The notes beneath the pieces were generated by a model. It was not told where the DNA came from. It did no database searches and saw nothing but the letters and a program-made list of their open reading frames with translations. Shown here in pieces: positions 1-5,990 of a DNA stretch of 7,625 nucleotides. The position numbers and the translations under genes were made by a program. The DNA comes from Archangiaceae bacterium (GTDB lineage Bacteria; Myxococcota; Myxococcia; Myxococcales; Myxococcaceae), in the NCBI GenBank assembly GCA_023248915.1, contig JAHFDQ010000301.1, positions 1-7,625 on the forward strand, given 5' to 3'. The first letter of the stretch is position 1, and every line of letters starts with the position of its first letter.

Positions 1-618
1 CCGCGCCTCTGGCTCGGCAGCGAAATCCCTGGCAAACCGATCGGGCGTGTAGCGCGCACGCCACGCGCTCGACAGTTGCGCGTAGGCCGCCTGAAAATCA
101 CCGGAGTCCGCGGCGTCGAGGAATCGGGCCAACGCCTCACGCGGGCCGGCCGCAGCGGCCACTTCGGCCACCCGCCAGACTCCGCCCTCGACCGCCGCTT
201 CGACGTCCGCCGACCGGGCGCGCAACGCGGGCACCCCCGCGAGAATGGCGCCCGCCCTCTCGCGGCGCGCGGCGGCGTCGGCGTACCGGGCGCGGTAAGA
301 CTCGACCGGCTCTCGCGCGCGGAACTCGGCGCTGGTGAGCTGATAGGCGTCGTCGAGCCTGCCGTCGCCCAGGGCGTCGGCGTAGGCCGTCACGACTCGG
401 CGCGGCTCGTCCACTGTCCGGCACCCAACGGAGAGCAGCAGGATTCCCAGGGCGAGGCAGCTCGCGGGGATGGGGCTTTGCTTCGCCTCGAGACCGGCGT
501 CGCTGAGACTTCGGGCCGCCCTCGACTCCGCTCGGGCTGAACGGAAGGGGCTCGACTCCGTTCGGGCTGAACCGAGCTCGCCCGGGTCGACTGCGCCCTT
601 GTCGGTGGCCGCCCTCAT
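1..618 (-). CDS. Lipoprotein with two NTF2-like-looking repeats (3' end outside window)
   Basis: Function not recognised. The reading frame is open from the ATG at 618 to the left edge (206 residues, C-terminus missing). The ATG overlaps the sppA stop as ATGA, which suggests translational coupling. It is the only ATG, GTG or TTG in frame before the signal sequence. The lipoprotein signal is internal: a hydrophobic stretch at residues 54-65 ends in the lipobox LSVGC, with the acylated Cys at residue 66. About 45 residues precede that stretch, including residues 16-33 encoded by a tandem DNA repeat, so the leader is unusually long. The mature part shows two similar segments offset by 87 residues (about 75-112 and 162-199). 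They share G86/G173, AY 91-92/178-179, S96/S183 and RAR 100-102/187-189. This helical pattern resembles small NTF2-like or DUF4878-type domains, but that assignment is tentative. Expected location: membrane-anchored on the periplasmic side. Confidence 0.68.
   Translation of the reverse strand, partial: MRAATDKGAVDPGELGSARTESSPFRSARAESRAARSLSDAGLEAKQSPIPASCLALGILLLSVGCRTVDEPRRVVTAYADALGDGRLDDAYQLTSAEFRAREPVESYRARYADAAARRERAGAILAGVPALRARSADVEAAVEGGVWRVAEVAAAAGPREALARFLDAADSGDFQAAYAQLSSAWRARYTPDRFARDFAAEPEAR
521..572. repeat. Tandem pair of a 22-base GC-rich repeat inside the lipoprotein leader
   Basis: Two copies lie at 521-542 and 551-572, with a period of 30 bases. They differ at one base (C at 531, T at 561). 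The unit reads CTCGACTCCG then YTCGGGCTGA then AC. The period is a multiple of three, so both copies stay in frame on the minus strand and encode the repeated peptide SAR(T/A)ES within residues 16-33 of the lipoprotein. The unit resembles short dispersed elements of the TCGACTCCGCTCAGG type that I recall from many bacterial genomes, usually between genes. That resemblance is from memory and was not searched. Confidence 0.7.
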
Positions 619-2300
619 CGAACCGGGAACTCCAGCCACGGGTGCCAGAGCGCGAGCATTCGCGCCTGCCCGAGCTGCCTCAGAATGCGCCCCAGCGAGA
701 ACCGGGGCGCGGCCGGCGCGAAGACGGCCACGTCGAACTCCGCCACGGGGCGGCCCGCGAGCTCGAGCGCCCGGCGGCAGGCGTCGTCGAACAGCCCGGT
801 GCGGTCCACCAGCCCCGCCTCGACCGCAGCGCGACCCGAGTAGATGCGCCCTTCGGCCTTGGCGCGAATGTCCTCGCGGGTGCGCTTGCGCGCCGTCGCG
901 ACATGGTCGAGGAAGTCCACGTAGGTCTCTTCGATCTCGGCCTCGAGCGCCGCCCGCTCGGACTCAGTGAAGCCGCGCGACGACGAGAACAGCCCGGCGT
1001 TCTTGCCCCGGGTGACCAGGGTGCGGTGGACGCCCAGCCGGCCGAGCAGCCCGGACAGGTCGAACTTCCCGGCGAAGACACCGATCGACCCGGCCACCGC
1101 CAGCGGCGCCGCCCAGATCTCGGTGCCTCCCAGCGCCGCCATGTAGCCGCCGCTCGCGGCCACCTCGTCGAAGTAGGCCACCACCGGCTTCTTCTTCGCG
1201 GCCCGCTTCACCTCGTCCAGAATGAGCTCCGACCCGAGCGCCGACCCGCCGGGGCTGTCGATGTGCAGGACGATGGCGCGGCACCGGGCGTCCTTGGCGG
1301 CGCTGCGCAGGGCCCGGGCGATCGTTTCCGACCCCGAGAACCTCGGGCCCACGCCCCGCCCATGGACGATCATCCCGCCGAGCGGCACCACCGCGAGCCG
1401 GGGCCTGCGCAGCAGCCGCTTCCACGTCCCGGGGGCCCAGAGCAGCGACGCGGCGTAGGCATCGAACGGAGCGAGCCGCGGTCCCTTTTCCTTGGGGTCG
1501 ATCTCGGCTGGAGCCGGAATCGGCAGGCCGGCGAGGAAGCGCCCCAGGTCGGCGCGACTCACCACCGCGTCGATGAGGCCTCGGACCTTGGCCCGCTTGG
1601 CGCTGTAGGGCCCCTCGTCGACCCGGGCCCGGGCCTCCTCGGGGGCGAGCTTCCGCCCCCGGGCCAGCGCCGCCACCAGGGCCTCGTACCGCTCGTCGAG
1701 CAGCCGCTCGATGGTCTCGCGCTGGATGGGGCTGACGACTTCGTTGGTGAACAGCTCGGGCGCGGTCTTGTGCTCACCCCGCCGAATGAACTGGGCCTCG
1801 ACCCCCAGGCGCTTCAGGCCGACGCCCAGGGCGGTGGCCTCGGCAGAGAACCCGGTCAGCTCGAGGCGCCCCGCGGGCGGCATCGCGATTCGGTCGGCCG
1901 CGCACAGAAGCTCGAGCTCGCCGTTGCCCGCGCTGACCGCGAAGCCGACCACCTGCTTGCCGGCGGCCCGCAAGGTCTGGAACAGCAGGGCGATCGAAGC
2001 ACGCTTGGCCGCCGAACCGGCGAAGCCGTCGAGCTCGAAAACCGCCCCCTTCACCCGCGGGTCGGCTGCCAGTAGCGCGAGCTGGGTACGCAACTGTTCT
2101 AGCGACCGCACCACCTCCGGCTCGGCCCTGCGAAGCTGCAGCCAGCGGCGCCGGACGAGCCTGTAGGGCGGGTCGCCGGCCAGCTTGAATCGAACCCACT
2201 CGGGCCGCCGCCGCGCCCTCACGGCTCGCCCCGGCAGCACGAGCAGCGCGAAGGTCGCCACGACGAGGTTGCGGACCAGCACTGCCAGGAAGCGCACCAT
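615..2300 (-). CDS. sppA: Signal peptide peptidase SppA, two-domain (67 kDa-like) type
   Basis: Membrane-bound serine protease of family S49 that degrades cleaved signal peptides. At 561 residues it has the long two-domain form (E. coli SppA is about 618). A single hydrophobic segment spans residues 5-23. The N-terminal S49 domain covers roughly 60-260 and carries the general-base Lys, K178 in GEHKTAPE, matching K209 of E. coli. The C-terminal S49 domain covers roughly 300-510. It holds HIDSPGGSALGS (346-357) and the nucleophile S383 in AASGGY, matching S409. The Ser/Lys dyad split over the two repeats is therefore intact. The ATG at 2300 has an in-frame TAG five codons upstream, and no clear Shine-Dalgarno is visible. 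The gene overlaps the downstream lipoprotein gene by ATGA and is divergent from a small membrane-protein gene. Arg residues crowd the C-terminal side of the membrane segment (25-32), which is odd for a protein facing the periplasm. Confidence 0.93.
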   Translation of the reverse strand: MVRFLAVLVRNLVVATFALLVLPGRAVRARRRPEWVRFKLAGDPPYRLVRRRWLQLRRAEPEVVRSLEQLRTQLALLAADPRVKGAVFELDGFAGSAAKRASIALLFQTLRAAGKQVVGFAVSAGNGELELLCAADRIAMPPAGRLELTGFSAEATALGVGLKRLGVEAQFIRRGEHKTAPELFTNEVVSPIQRETIERLLDERYEALVAALARGRKLAPEEARARVDEGPYSAKRAKVRGLIDAVVSRADLGRFLAGLPIPAPAEIDPKEKGPRLAPFDAYAASLLWAPGTWKRLLRRPRLAVVPLGGMIVHGRGVGPRFSGSETIARALRSAAKDARCRAIVLHIDSPGGSALGSELILDEVKRAAKKKPVVAYFDEVAASGGYMAALGGTEIWAAPLAVAGSIGVFAGKFDLSGLLGRLGVHRTLVTRGKNAGLFSSSRGFTESERAALEAEIEETYVDFLDHVATARKRTREDIRAKAEGRIYSGRAAVEAGLVDRTGLFDDACRRALELAGRPVAEFDVAVFAPAAPRFSLGRILRQLGQARMLALWHPWLEFPVR

Positions 2301-2361
2301 GGGCGGCGCAGCCTAACCCCAATCGAGCGCGGCGCGGGGGCCGTGCTAACGTCCGGAGTTC
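2301..2361. promoter_or_regulatory. Divergent intergenic region, sppA / small membrane protein
   Basis: This 61-base gap must hold the leftward promoter for sppA and the rightward promoter for the gene at 2362, unless they lie inside the genes. TGCTAAC at 2344-2350 could be an extended -10-like element for the rightward gene. GTTAGGCT on the minus strand (about 2309-2316) could be one for sppA. Neither has a convincing -35 partner, so both are weak guesses. No operator-like palindrome was seen. Confidence 0.3.
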
Positions 2362-2697
2362 ATGAGCGGGAAGCTCGCCCGAATCGCCCTCGTCGCGCTC
2401 GCGCTGCTGGTCAGCGGCACGGCCATCGCCGGGCGCCAGCCCCAGGAATTCCGCGAGTCCACCAAGATGACGGACGAGGAGATCGCGGCCGCGAAGCTGC
2501 GCGGTCGGACGCGGTTGCCCGCCTACGGCGAGACGCTCGAGGCGCCGCCGAAGCCTTTCCCGTGGATGTTCGTCGGCCTGATTGCGCTGGCGTTGATCAC
2601 CGCCTTCCCGTTCGCGGTGCGCTCGTACCGCGACATGGCGAACGAGCTGAAGCGCGACGAGACACCGCCCCGGGCCCGGGACGACACCGACGCCTAG
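2362..2697 (+). CDS. Small secreted/bitopic membrane protein, unknown function
   Basis: Not recognised. A 111-residue protein with a classical Sec signal peptide: K4, R7, a hydrophobic core at 8-18, and a likely cleavage after AIA at residue 23. It then has a polar, charged segment (24-60), a Pro-rich turn (61-67) and a second hydrophobic helix (about 67-86). It ends in a short charged tail rich in Arg, Lys, Asp and Glu (87-111). If the signal is cleaved, one periplasmic domain of about 40 residues would be held by one transmembrane helix with a cytoplasmic tail. The start is supported by CGGAG at 2354-2358, only three bases from the ATG, which is a tight spacing. The stop codon interlocks with that of rtcA. 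Its composition and strong membrane topology argue that it is a real gene rather than a shadow. Confidence 0.75.
   Translation: MSGKLARIALVALALLVSGTAIAGRQPQEFRESTKMTDEEIAAAKLRGRTRLPAYGETLEAPPKPFPWMFVGLIALALITAFPFAVRSYRDMANELKRDETPPRARDDTDA
2694..2697. other. Shared CTAG: interlocked stop codons of the small membrane gene and rtcA
   Basis: TAG at 2695-2697 ends the rightward gene. TAG read on the minus strand from 2696 to 2694 ends rtcA. The palindrome CTAG serves both, leaving no room for an intergenic terminator. Confidence 0.9.
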
Positions 2698-3773
2698 CCG
2701 GCGCGCGGACCCACCGTCACCTCGCCCGCGGGCGTGACGTCGATGGCGACCGGGAGAAACTGCTGCAGCACCCAAGCGTGCGTTTCCAGGTGCGGCGTCA
2801 CCTCGGCGGCGACATAGCGCGTGGTGGCAGGGCTCGACGGCCCCAGCCGACCCGCCGCGAGCAACGCCGCCGGGAGCAAGAGCTGATCGCCCAGGTGGGT
2901 GTCGACCACGCCGCCGCTCTCCATGAAGCGCGCCAAGGCGTCGGCCGCCTCGCGCCCCACCAGCTCGGCCTGCCGGCCCTTCGCGCCCAAGGCGGAGAAG
3001 CCGGCCAGGGTATTCTCGAACTCGGCGAGGATGAAGACCGCCGTCCCCTGCGAGCGCGTGCTCGGCAGCGGCAGGTTTTCGGCGTCGCTCAGAATGCCGC
3101 GGGCCCGCAGCGCCACCACCGCCGCGCGTCCCTGGCGTTCGGCGATCTCGAGCGGCAGGCCGGCCACGAACGAGGTCACCTGCACGTCGCGCAAGGTGCC
3201 TCGCGTGGGCAGGTCAACCCGATTCGGCGGCAGGTTGTTGGGTGAGATGATCGCGCGAAACTCGCCCGCCCCCGCGGGGTGAAACCCCGCGTACCGAAGC
3301 TGCAGCTTGCCGTGCAGCCCGTAGGCGCTCATCACCGGCAGCCACACCCAGGACAGGTAGTGGTACGGCGGGCTCTTCGGAACGTGGGTGCCTCCACGCA
3401 GCACCAGCTGGCCGCCGCCGGCCAGGGCCAGCGGGAAGAAGAGGCACTGCAGCAAGAGCGTCGTCGAGCCGGCCGTGCCGACGTCGAGCACGTACTCGCC
3501 CGGCTTCACCGGCCCCGGCCGGAAGACGAGCTCGGACGCCCCGCGGGCGGCTCCTTCCGAGCTCGAGGCGCTCACCGCCTCGGCTCCGCGCACGCAGGCC
3601 AGGTGCTGCGGCCGCAAGCCCGGCGGCTTCCGCTTCGCGCGAATCTTCGCCAGCCGGAAGGGGCGCCCGGTCACCAGCGAGAGCGTCAGGGCCGTGCGGA
3701 GAATCTGGCCGCCCCCCTCGCCGTGGCTGCCGTCGAGTTCGAGCAGGTCGCGGGTGGGGCCGGGGAAGGCCAA
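2694..3773 (-). CDS. rtcA: RNA 3'-terminal phosphate cyclase
   Basis: Converts an RNA 3'-phosphate to a 2',3'-cyclic phosphate using ATP through an enzyme-AMP intermediate; cytoplasmic RNA repair or end modification. At 359 residues it is slightly longer than E. coli RtcA (about 340). Family landmarks are HGEGGGQILR (17-26), GLRPQHL (52-58), GTAGSTTLLLQ (99-109), RGGTH (126-130) and DTHLGDQLLLP (291-301). The nucleophile that becomes adenylylated should be H328 in TPHLETHAWVLQQFLPV, aligned from memory with E. coli H309. The start is TTG at 3773, with an in-frame TAG ten codons upstream. The conserved core begins near residue 10, so no long extension is missing. No good Shine-Dalgarno is visible. 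Neither rtcB nor an RtcR-like sigma-54 activator is in the window, so this copy lacks the E. coli rtcBA arrangement here. It diverges from the permease across an inverted repeat at 3781-3812. Confidence 0.92.
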   Translation of the reverse strand: MAFPGPTRDLLELDGSHGEGGGQILRTALTLSLVTGRPFRLAKIRAKRKPPGLRPQHLACVRGAEAVSASSSEGAARGASELVFRPGPVKPGEYVLDVGTAGSTTLLLQCLFFPLALAGGGQLVLRGGTHVPKSPPYHYLSWVWLPVMSAYGLHGKLQLRYAGFHPAGAGEFRAIISPNNLPPNRVDLPTRGTLRDVQVTSFVAGLPLEIAERQGRAAVVALRARGILSDAENLPLPSTRSQGTAVFILAEFENTLAGFSALGAKGRQAELVGREAADALARFMESGGVVDTHLGDQLLLPAALLAAGRLGPSSPATTRYVAAEVTPHLETHAWVLQQFLPVAIDVTPAGEVTVGPRAG

Positions 3774-3780
3774 GGCAAAC

Positions 3781-3812
3781 CGACAGTACCAGACATTCTT
3801 CGGCTACTGTCG
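3781..3812. promoter_or_regulatory. Inverted repeat between rtcA and permease starts (candidate operator or hairpin)
   Basis: Perfect 8-base arms CGACAGTA (3781-3788) and TACTGTCG (3805-3812) are separated by 16 bases. With one bulged base at 3804, two more CC/GG pairs extend the stem inward. The repeat begins 7 bases upstream of the rtcA TTG and ends 6 bases upstream of the proposed permease TTG, so it faces both genes symmetrically. It could bind a dimeric regulator controlling both genes, or fold as a hairpin in either transcript. No regulator gene is adjacent. Confidence 0.5.
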
Positions 3813-3818
3813 CCGCGC

Positions 3819-5069
3819 TTGGCCTTCGCCCTCTTCGCGATCACCTACCTCTTCATCGCCGGCTCGGGCCTGCCCTTCCTCAAGCTCGACCGCCCGGGCG
3901 GGGCGCAGCTCGGCGCAGTGGCGATGGTGGCATTTGGAGTGGTGGCGCCGGCCGAGGTGTTCGGCGCCAGCGACGACCCGGCCCACCGCGCGATCGACTT
4001 CGACACCCTGGTGCTGTTGCTCGGGATGATGCTCTTGGCGAGCTACCTCACCCGCGCGGCCTTCTTCCGGGCGGCGGGGTACTGGGCGGTCCGGCTCGCC
4101 CGGTCGCCCCGCATGTTGCTGGTGGCGCTGGCGCTGGTGAGCGCCCTCTTGTCCGCGTTCCTGGTGAACGACACGGTCTGCCTGATGCTGGCACCGCTCG
4201 CCCTGGTGATGGCCGAAGACGCGAAGCTGCCGGCGACGCCCTATCTCTTGGCGGTGTGCATGGCGTCGAACGCCGGGTCGGCGGCCACCTTCACCGGCAA
4301 CCCGCAGAACATGTTGGTTCAGGGGGCTTCGCACCTGTCCTACGCCGGCTTCGCCGCCTACATGGCGCTGCCGGCGGCCCTGTCGACCGCGGTGGTGGTG
4401 GGCGTGCTCCTCGTCGGGTTTCGCCACGCGCTGCCCGCCGGGCGCTTCGCCCCGCACCCGCCGCCTCCGCCCGTCGATCGGCCGCTGCTCGCCCTATGCG
4501 GCGTGACGCTGGCCGGAGTCATCGCCGCTTTCTTCGCTGGCCTGCCGATGGGCTGGAGCGCATTGGGCGGCGCGGCGGTGGTGATGGCGCTGTCCCGAAA
4601 GCCCCCGCGCGAGATGATCGAGAAGGTCGACTTCGTCCTCTTGCTCTTCTTCGCCAGCCTCTTCGTCGTGGTCTACGGCGTCCAGAAGGAAGGCTGGGCC
4701 GAACGGATGCTGTCGCTGGTGAGCCCCCTGTGGGCCGGCGCACCCGGGCGGGAAGCGGCCGGCTTCGCCGCCCTCACGGTGGTGGCGTCGAACCTCTTCT
4801 CCAACGTCCCGTTCGTGATGCTGGCGCGCCACTGGGTGCCCACGATGCACGCGCCGGTGATGGGCTGGCACGTGCTGGCGCTGGCGTCGACGCTCGCTGG
4901 CAACCTCACGCTGGTCGGCAGCGTGGCCAACCTGATCGTCTTCGAGACCGCGCGCGGCCGTTCCGAGATCTCGTTCTGGGGTTACTTCAAATACGGGCTC
5001 CCGGTGACGGTGCTGTCGCTCTCCCTCGGGCTGGCCGCGCTCTTCGCCGAGCACGCGCTGGCGGGCTAG
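3819..5069 (+). CDS. Ion transporter (IT) superfamily permease, SLC13/ArsB/NhaD-like
   Basis: Polytopic inner-membrane permease of 416 residues with roughly ten hydrophobic helices; the substrate cannot be assigned from sequence. The two halves repeat. LVNDTVCLMLAP (115-126) is mirrored by SNLFSNVPFVMLA (324-336). SNAGSAATFTGNPQN (150-164) is mirrored by GNLTLVGSVANL (361-372). This pairing of Asn/Gly-rich re-entrant motifs is typical of the IT superfamily (citrate/dicarboxylate SLC13, arsenite ArsB, Na+/H+ NhaD). A Pro-rich cytoplasmic or periplasmic loop lies at 211-221. The start is uncertain. TTG 3819 gives MAFALFAITYLF, directly entering the first helix as in relatives, and leaves the inverted repeat non-coding. 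GTG 3723 would add 32 residues without hydrophobic character and overlap rtcA. Neither has a Shine-Dalgarno. Its stop interlocks with that of the next gene. Confidence 0.82.
   Translation: MAFALFAITYLFIAGSGLPFLKLDRPGGAQLGAVAMVAFGVVAPAEVFGASDDPAHRAIDFDTLVLLLGMMLLASYLTRAAFFRAAGYWAVRLARSPRMLLVALALVSALLSAFLVNDTVCLMLAPLALVMAEDAKLPATPYLLAVCMASNAGSAATFTGNPQNMLVQGASHLSYAGFAAYMALPAALSTAVVVGVLLVGFRHALPAGRFAPHPPPPPVDRPLLALCGVTLAGVIAAFFAGLPMGWSALGGAAVVMALSRKPPREMIEKVDFVLLLFFASLFVVVYGVQKEGWAERMLSLVSPLWAGAPGREAAGFAALTVVASNLFSNVPFVMLARHWVPTMHAPVMGWHVLALASTLAGNLTLVGSVANLIVFETARGRSEISFWGYFKYGLPVTVLSLSLGLAALFAEHALAG
5066..5069. other. Shared CTAG: interlocked stop codons of the permease and lipoprotein genes
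   Basis: TAG at 5067-5069 ends the permease. TAG on the minus strand from 5068 to 5066 ends the convergent lipoprotein gene. This is the same arrangement as at 2694-2697. Confidence 0.9.
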
Positions 5070-5899
5070 ATCGGGTCGGGGGACGGAAGCTCGGTGTCGG
5101 CGGGCGCCGACTTCGGGGCCCCGTCCCGGCCCGGCGCACGCCCCTCGGACGCGGGCCGCTCACCCTCACCCGGGGGCGAGCTCGAGCCACCCAGCCGGTT
5201 GGGCGGGTTGAGGTCGGTCGCGAACTGGGCAGCGACCGCGTCGATGAGGGTGGTCAGCTCGGTCCGGAAGACGGGGGGGCCCTCGGGCTCTTTGGCGACC
5301 CGGAAGGGGTCGACGTGGGGGCTTAGGCTGTCGACCTGGTCGGCGCGGAAGGCCCGGCGCCAGACGGTGCCTCCGCCGTCGAGGAAGAACATGCGCCCGT
5401 ACCCTTCGATGAAGGCGCCCGCGCGGCCGCCCTTGCTGCGCATGCCGTAGCTCTCGACGACGAACTCGACGACCGCGTCGACGCCGAGCGGCTTCAGCAA
5501 GTCATAGTCAGGGGCGTTCGCTGGCACCTCCTCGACGAGGAAGCTCTGCAGCGTCGACGCCACCCGGGCCGGGTCGGCCGGCTGAGTCCACGGGCGTTCC
5601 TGCGGCAACAGCGCCAGCGTCTTGGTCCTCAGCCCTTCCGACACCTCGAAGCGCGTCATGCCCTTGCCGAGCTTGGCCGCCAGGCGGCGGTCGGCTTCCT
5701 TCGGGTCGAGCTTCTTCAGCTTCGGGCCGTAGCTGCCGTCGTCGCGAAACACCAGGGACTTGGGACCGGCCCCTTCCTCGATGCGTGAGATGAAGGCCGG
5801 GCGGACGACCCGGTCGAGCGAACCGCCCGAGAGCGCCTGGTAGGCGCACCCCGGGCCGAGCGCCAGCAAGGCCAGCATGCCAACGTGTCGAATGCCCAT
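5066..5899 (-). CDS. Predicted lipoprotein, unknown function, with disordered C-terminal tail
   Basis: Not recognised; 277 residues. The ATG at 5899 is chosen because a signal sequence follows at once: a short N-region (R4, H5), a hydrophobic core (6-14) and a Cys at residue 18 after LGPG. The lipobox is atypical, because Leu sits at -4 rather than -3. The body (about 80-230) includes LLKPLGVDAVVEFVVESYG (134-152), then GYGRMFFLDGGGTVWRRAF (167-185). This strand-turn-strand pattern with a GxVW-type hairpin is common in envelope lipoproteins that form CsgG/LpoB/GNA1162-like folds; that resemblance is only a hint. Residues 237-277 are low complexity, rich in Ser, Pro, Gly and Glu, and probably disordered. 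No clear Shine-Dalgarno precedes the ATG. The gene is divergent from the phosphoesterase-like lipoprotein and convergent with the permease. Confidence 0.72.
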   Translation of the reverse strand: MGIRHVGMLALLALGPGCAYQALSGGSLDRVVRPAFISRIEEGAGPKSLVFRDDGSYGPKLKKLDPKEADRRLAAKLGKGMTRFEVSEGLRTKTLALLPQERPWTQPADPARVASTLQSFLVEEVPANAPDYDLLKPLGVDAVVEFVVESYGMRSKGGRAGAFIEGYGRMFFLDGGGTVWRRAFRADQVDSLSPHVDPFRVAKEPEGPPVFRTELTTLIDAVAAQFATDLNPPNRLGGSSSPPGEGERPASEGRAPGRDGAPKSAPADTELPSPDPI

Positions 5900-5920
5900 G
5901 GCGAAGTCATAGCCTGAACG

Positions 5921-5933
5921 CGCTGGACCAGCG
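5921..5933. promoter_or_regulatory. Perfect 13-base palindrome in divergent promoter region
   Basis: CGCTGG-A-CCAGCG is a perfect inverted repeat with six-base arms. It lies in the 91-base gap between the divergent genes starting at 5899 and 5991, 22 bases upstream of the leftward ATG. The size suits a small dimeric repressor, but a short GC-rich palindrome can occur by chance. Confidence 0.35.
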
Positions 5934-5945
5934 AGCGCGATCGAG

Positions 5946-5969
5946 GTACGAACCCGCGTCGGTTTGTAC
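5946..5969 (+). promoter_or_regulatory. Inverted repeat / 5'-leader hairpin ahead of the phosphoesterase-like gene
   Basis: GTACGAACC (5946-5954) and GGTTTGTAC (5961-5969) pair at eight of nine positions as DNA. The ninth pair (5950/5965) is a G-U wobble in RNA, so a transcript could form a 9-bp stem with a 6-base loop. The stem ends six bases before the Shine-Dalgarno. It may be a 24-base operator, or a leader structure that affects translation or RNA stability. Confidence 0.45.
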
Positions 5970-5975
5970 TTCCTC

Positions 5976-5984
5976 GGAGGGGAG
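5976..5984 (+). promoter_or_regulatory. Strong ribosome binding site deciding the start at 5991
   Basis: GGAGGGGAG offers two overlapping GGAG cores. The second ends six bases before the ATG at 5991. It is the clearest Shine-Dalgarno in the window. It excludes the in-frame TTG at 5964, which lies inside the upstream hairpin. Confidence 0.8.
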
Positions 5985-5990
5985 TTCGTC

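Noticed and set aside
76..540. 154-codon rightward frame opposite the left-edge lipoprotein
   Set aside because: The minus strand carries a lipobox, an internal repeat and a coupled start; the plus frame has only compositional openness.
521..572. The 30-base-period repeat as a CRISPR array
   Set aside because: Only two units, an 8-base spacer, and the repeat is in frame within a gene.
642..2075. 477-codon rightward open frame opposite sppA
   Set aside because: Antisense to a confidently identified protease. Its composition (Arg/Gly/Pro/His-rich, no domains) is that of a GC-rich shadow frame.
1774..2775. 333-codon leftward frame over sppA, the gap and the small membrane gene
   Set aside because: Different frame from sppA, extremely Arg-rich, no domain; a high-GC artefact.
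2343..3245. 300-codon rightward frame across the small membrane gene and rtcA
   Set aside because: Overlaps two better genes in another frame and has no recognisable feature.
3781..3812. Reading the ACAGTA/TACTGT inverted repeat as a LexA box
   Set aside because: E. coli LexA boxes have the half-sites in the opposite order (TACTGT then ACAGTA) with 8 bases between the CTGT and ACAG cores. Order and spacing here do not fit.
2697..5066. Rho-independent terminators at the convergent junctions
   Set aside because: Stops overlap, and no hairpin followed by a T-run was seen at either junction.
4256..5326. 356-codon rightward frame spanning the permease end and the next gene
   Set aside because: Arg/Gly/Ala-rich, without hydrophobic segments or motifs, and it conflicts with two supported genes.
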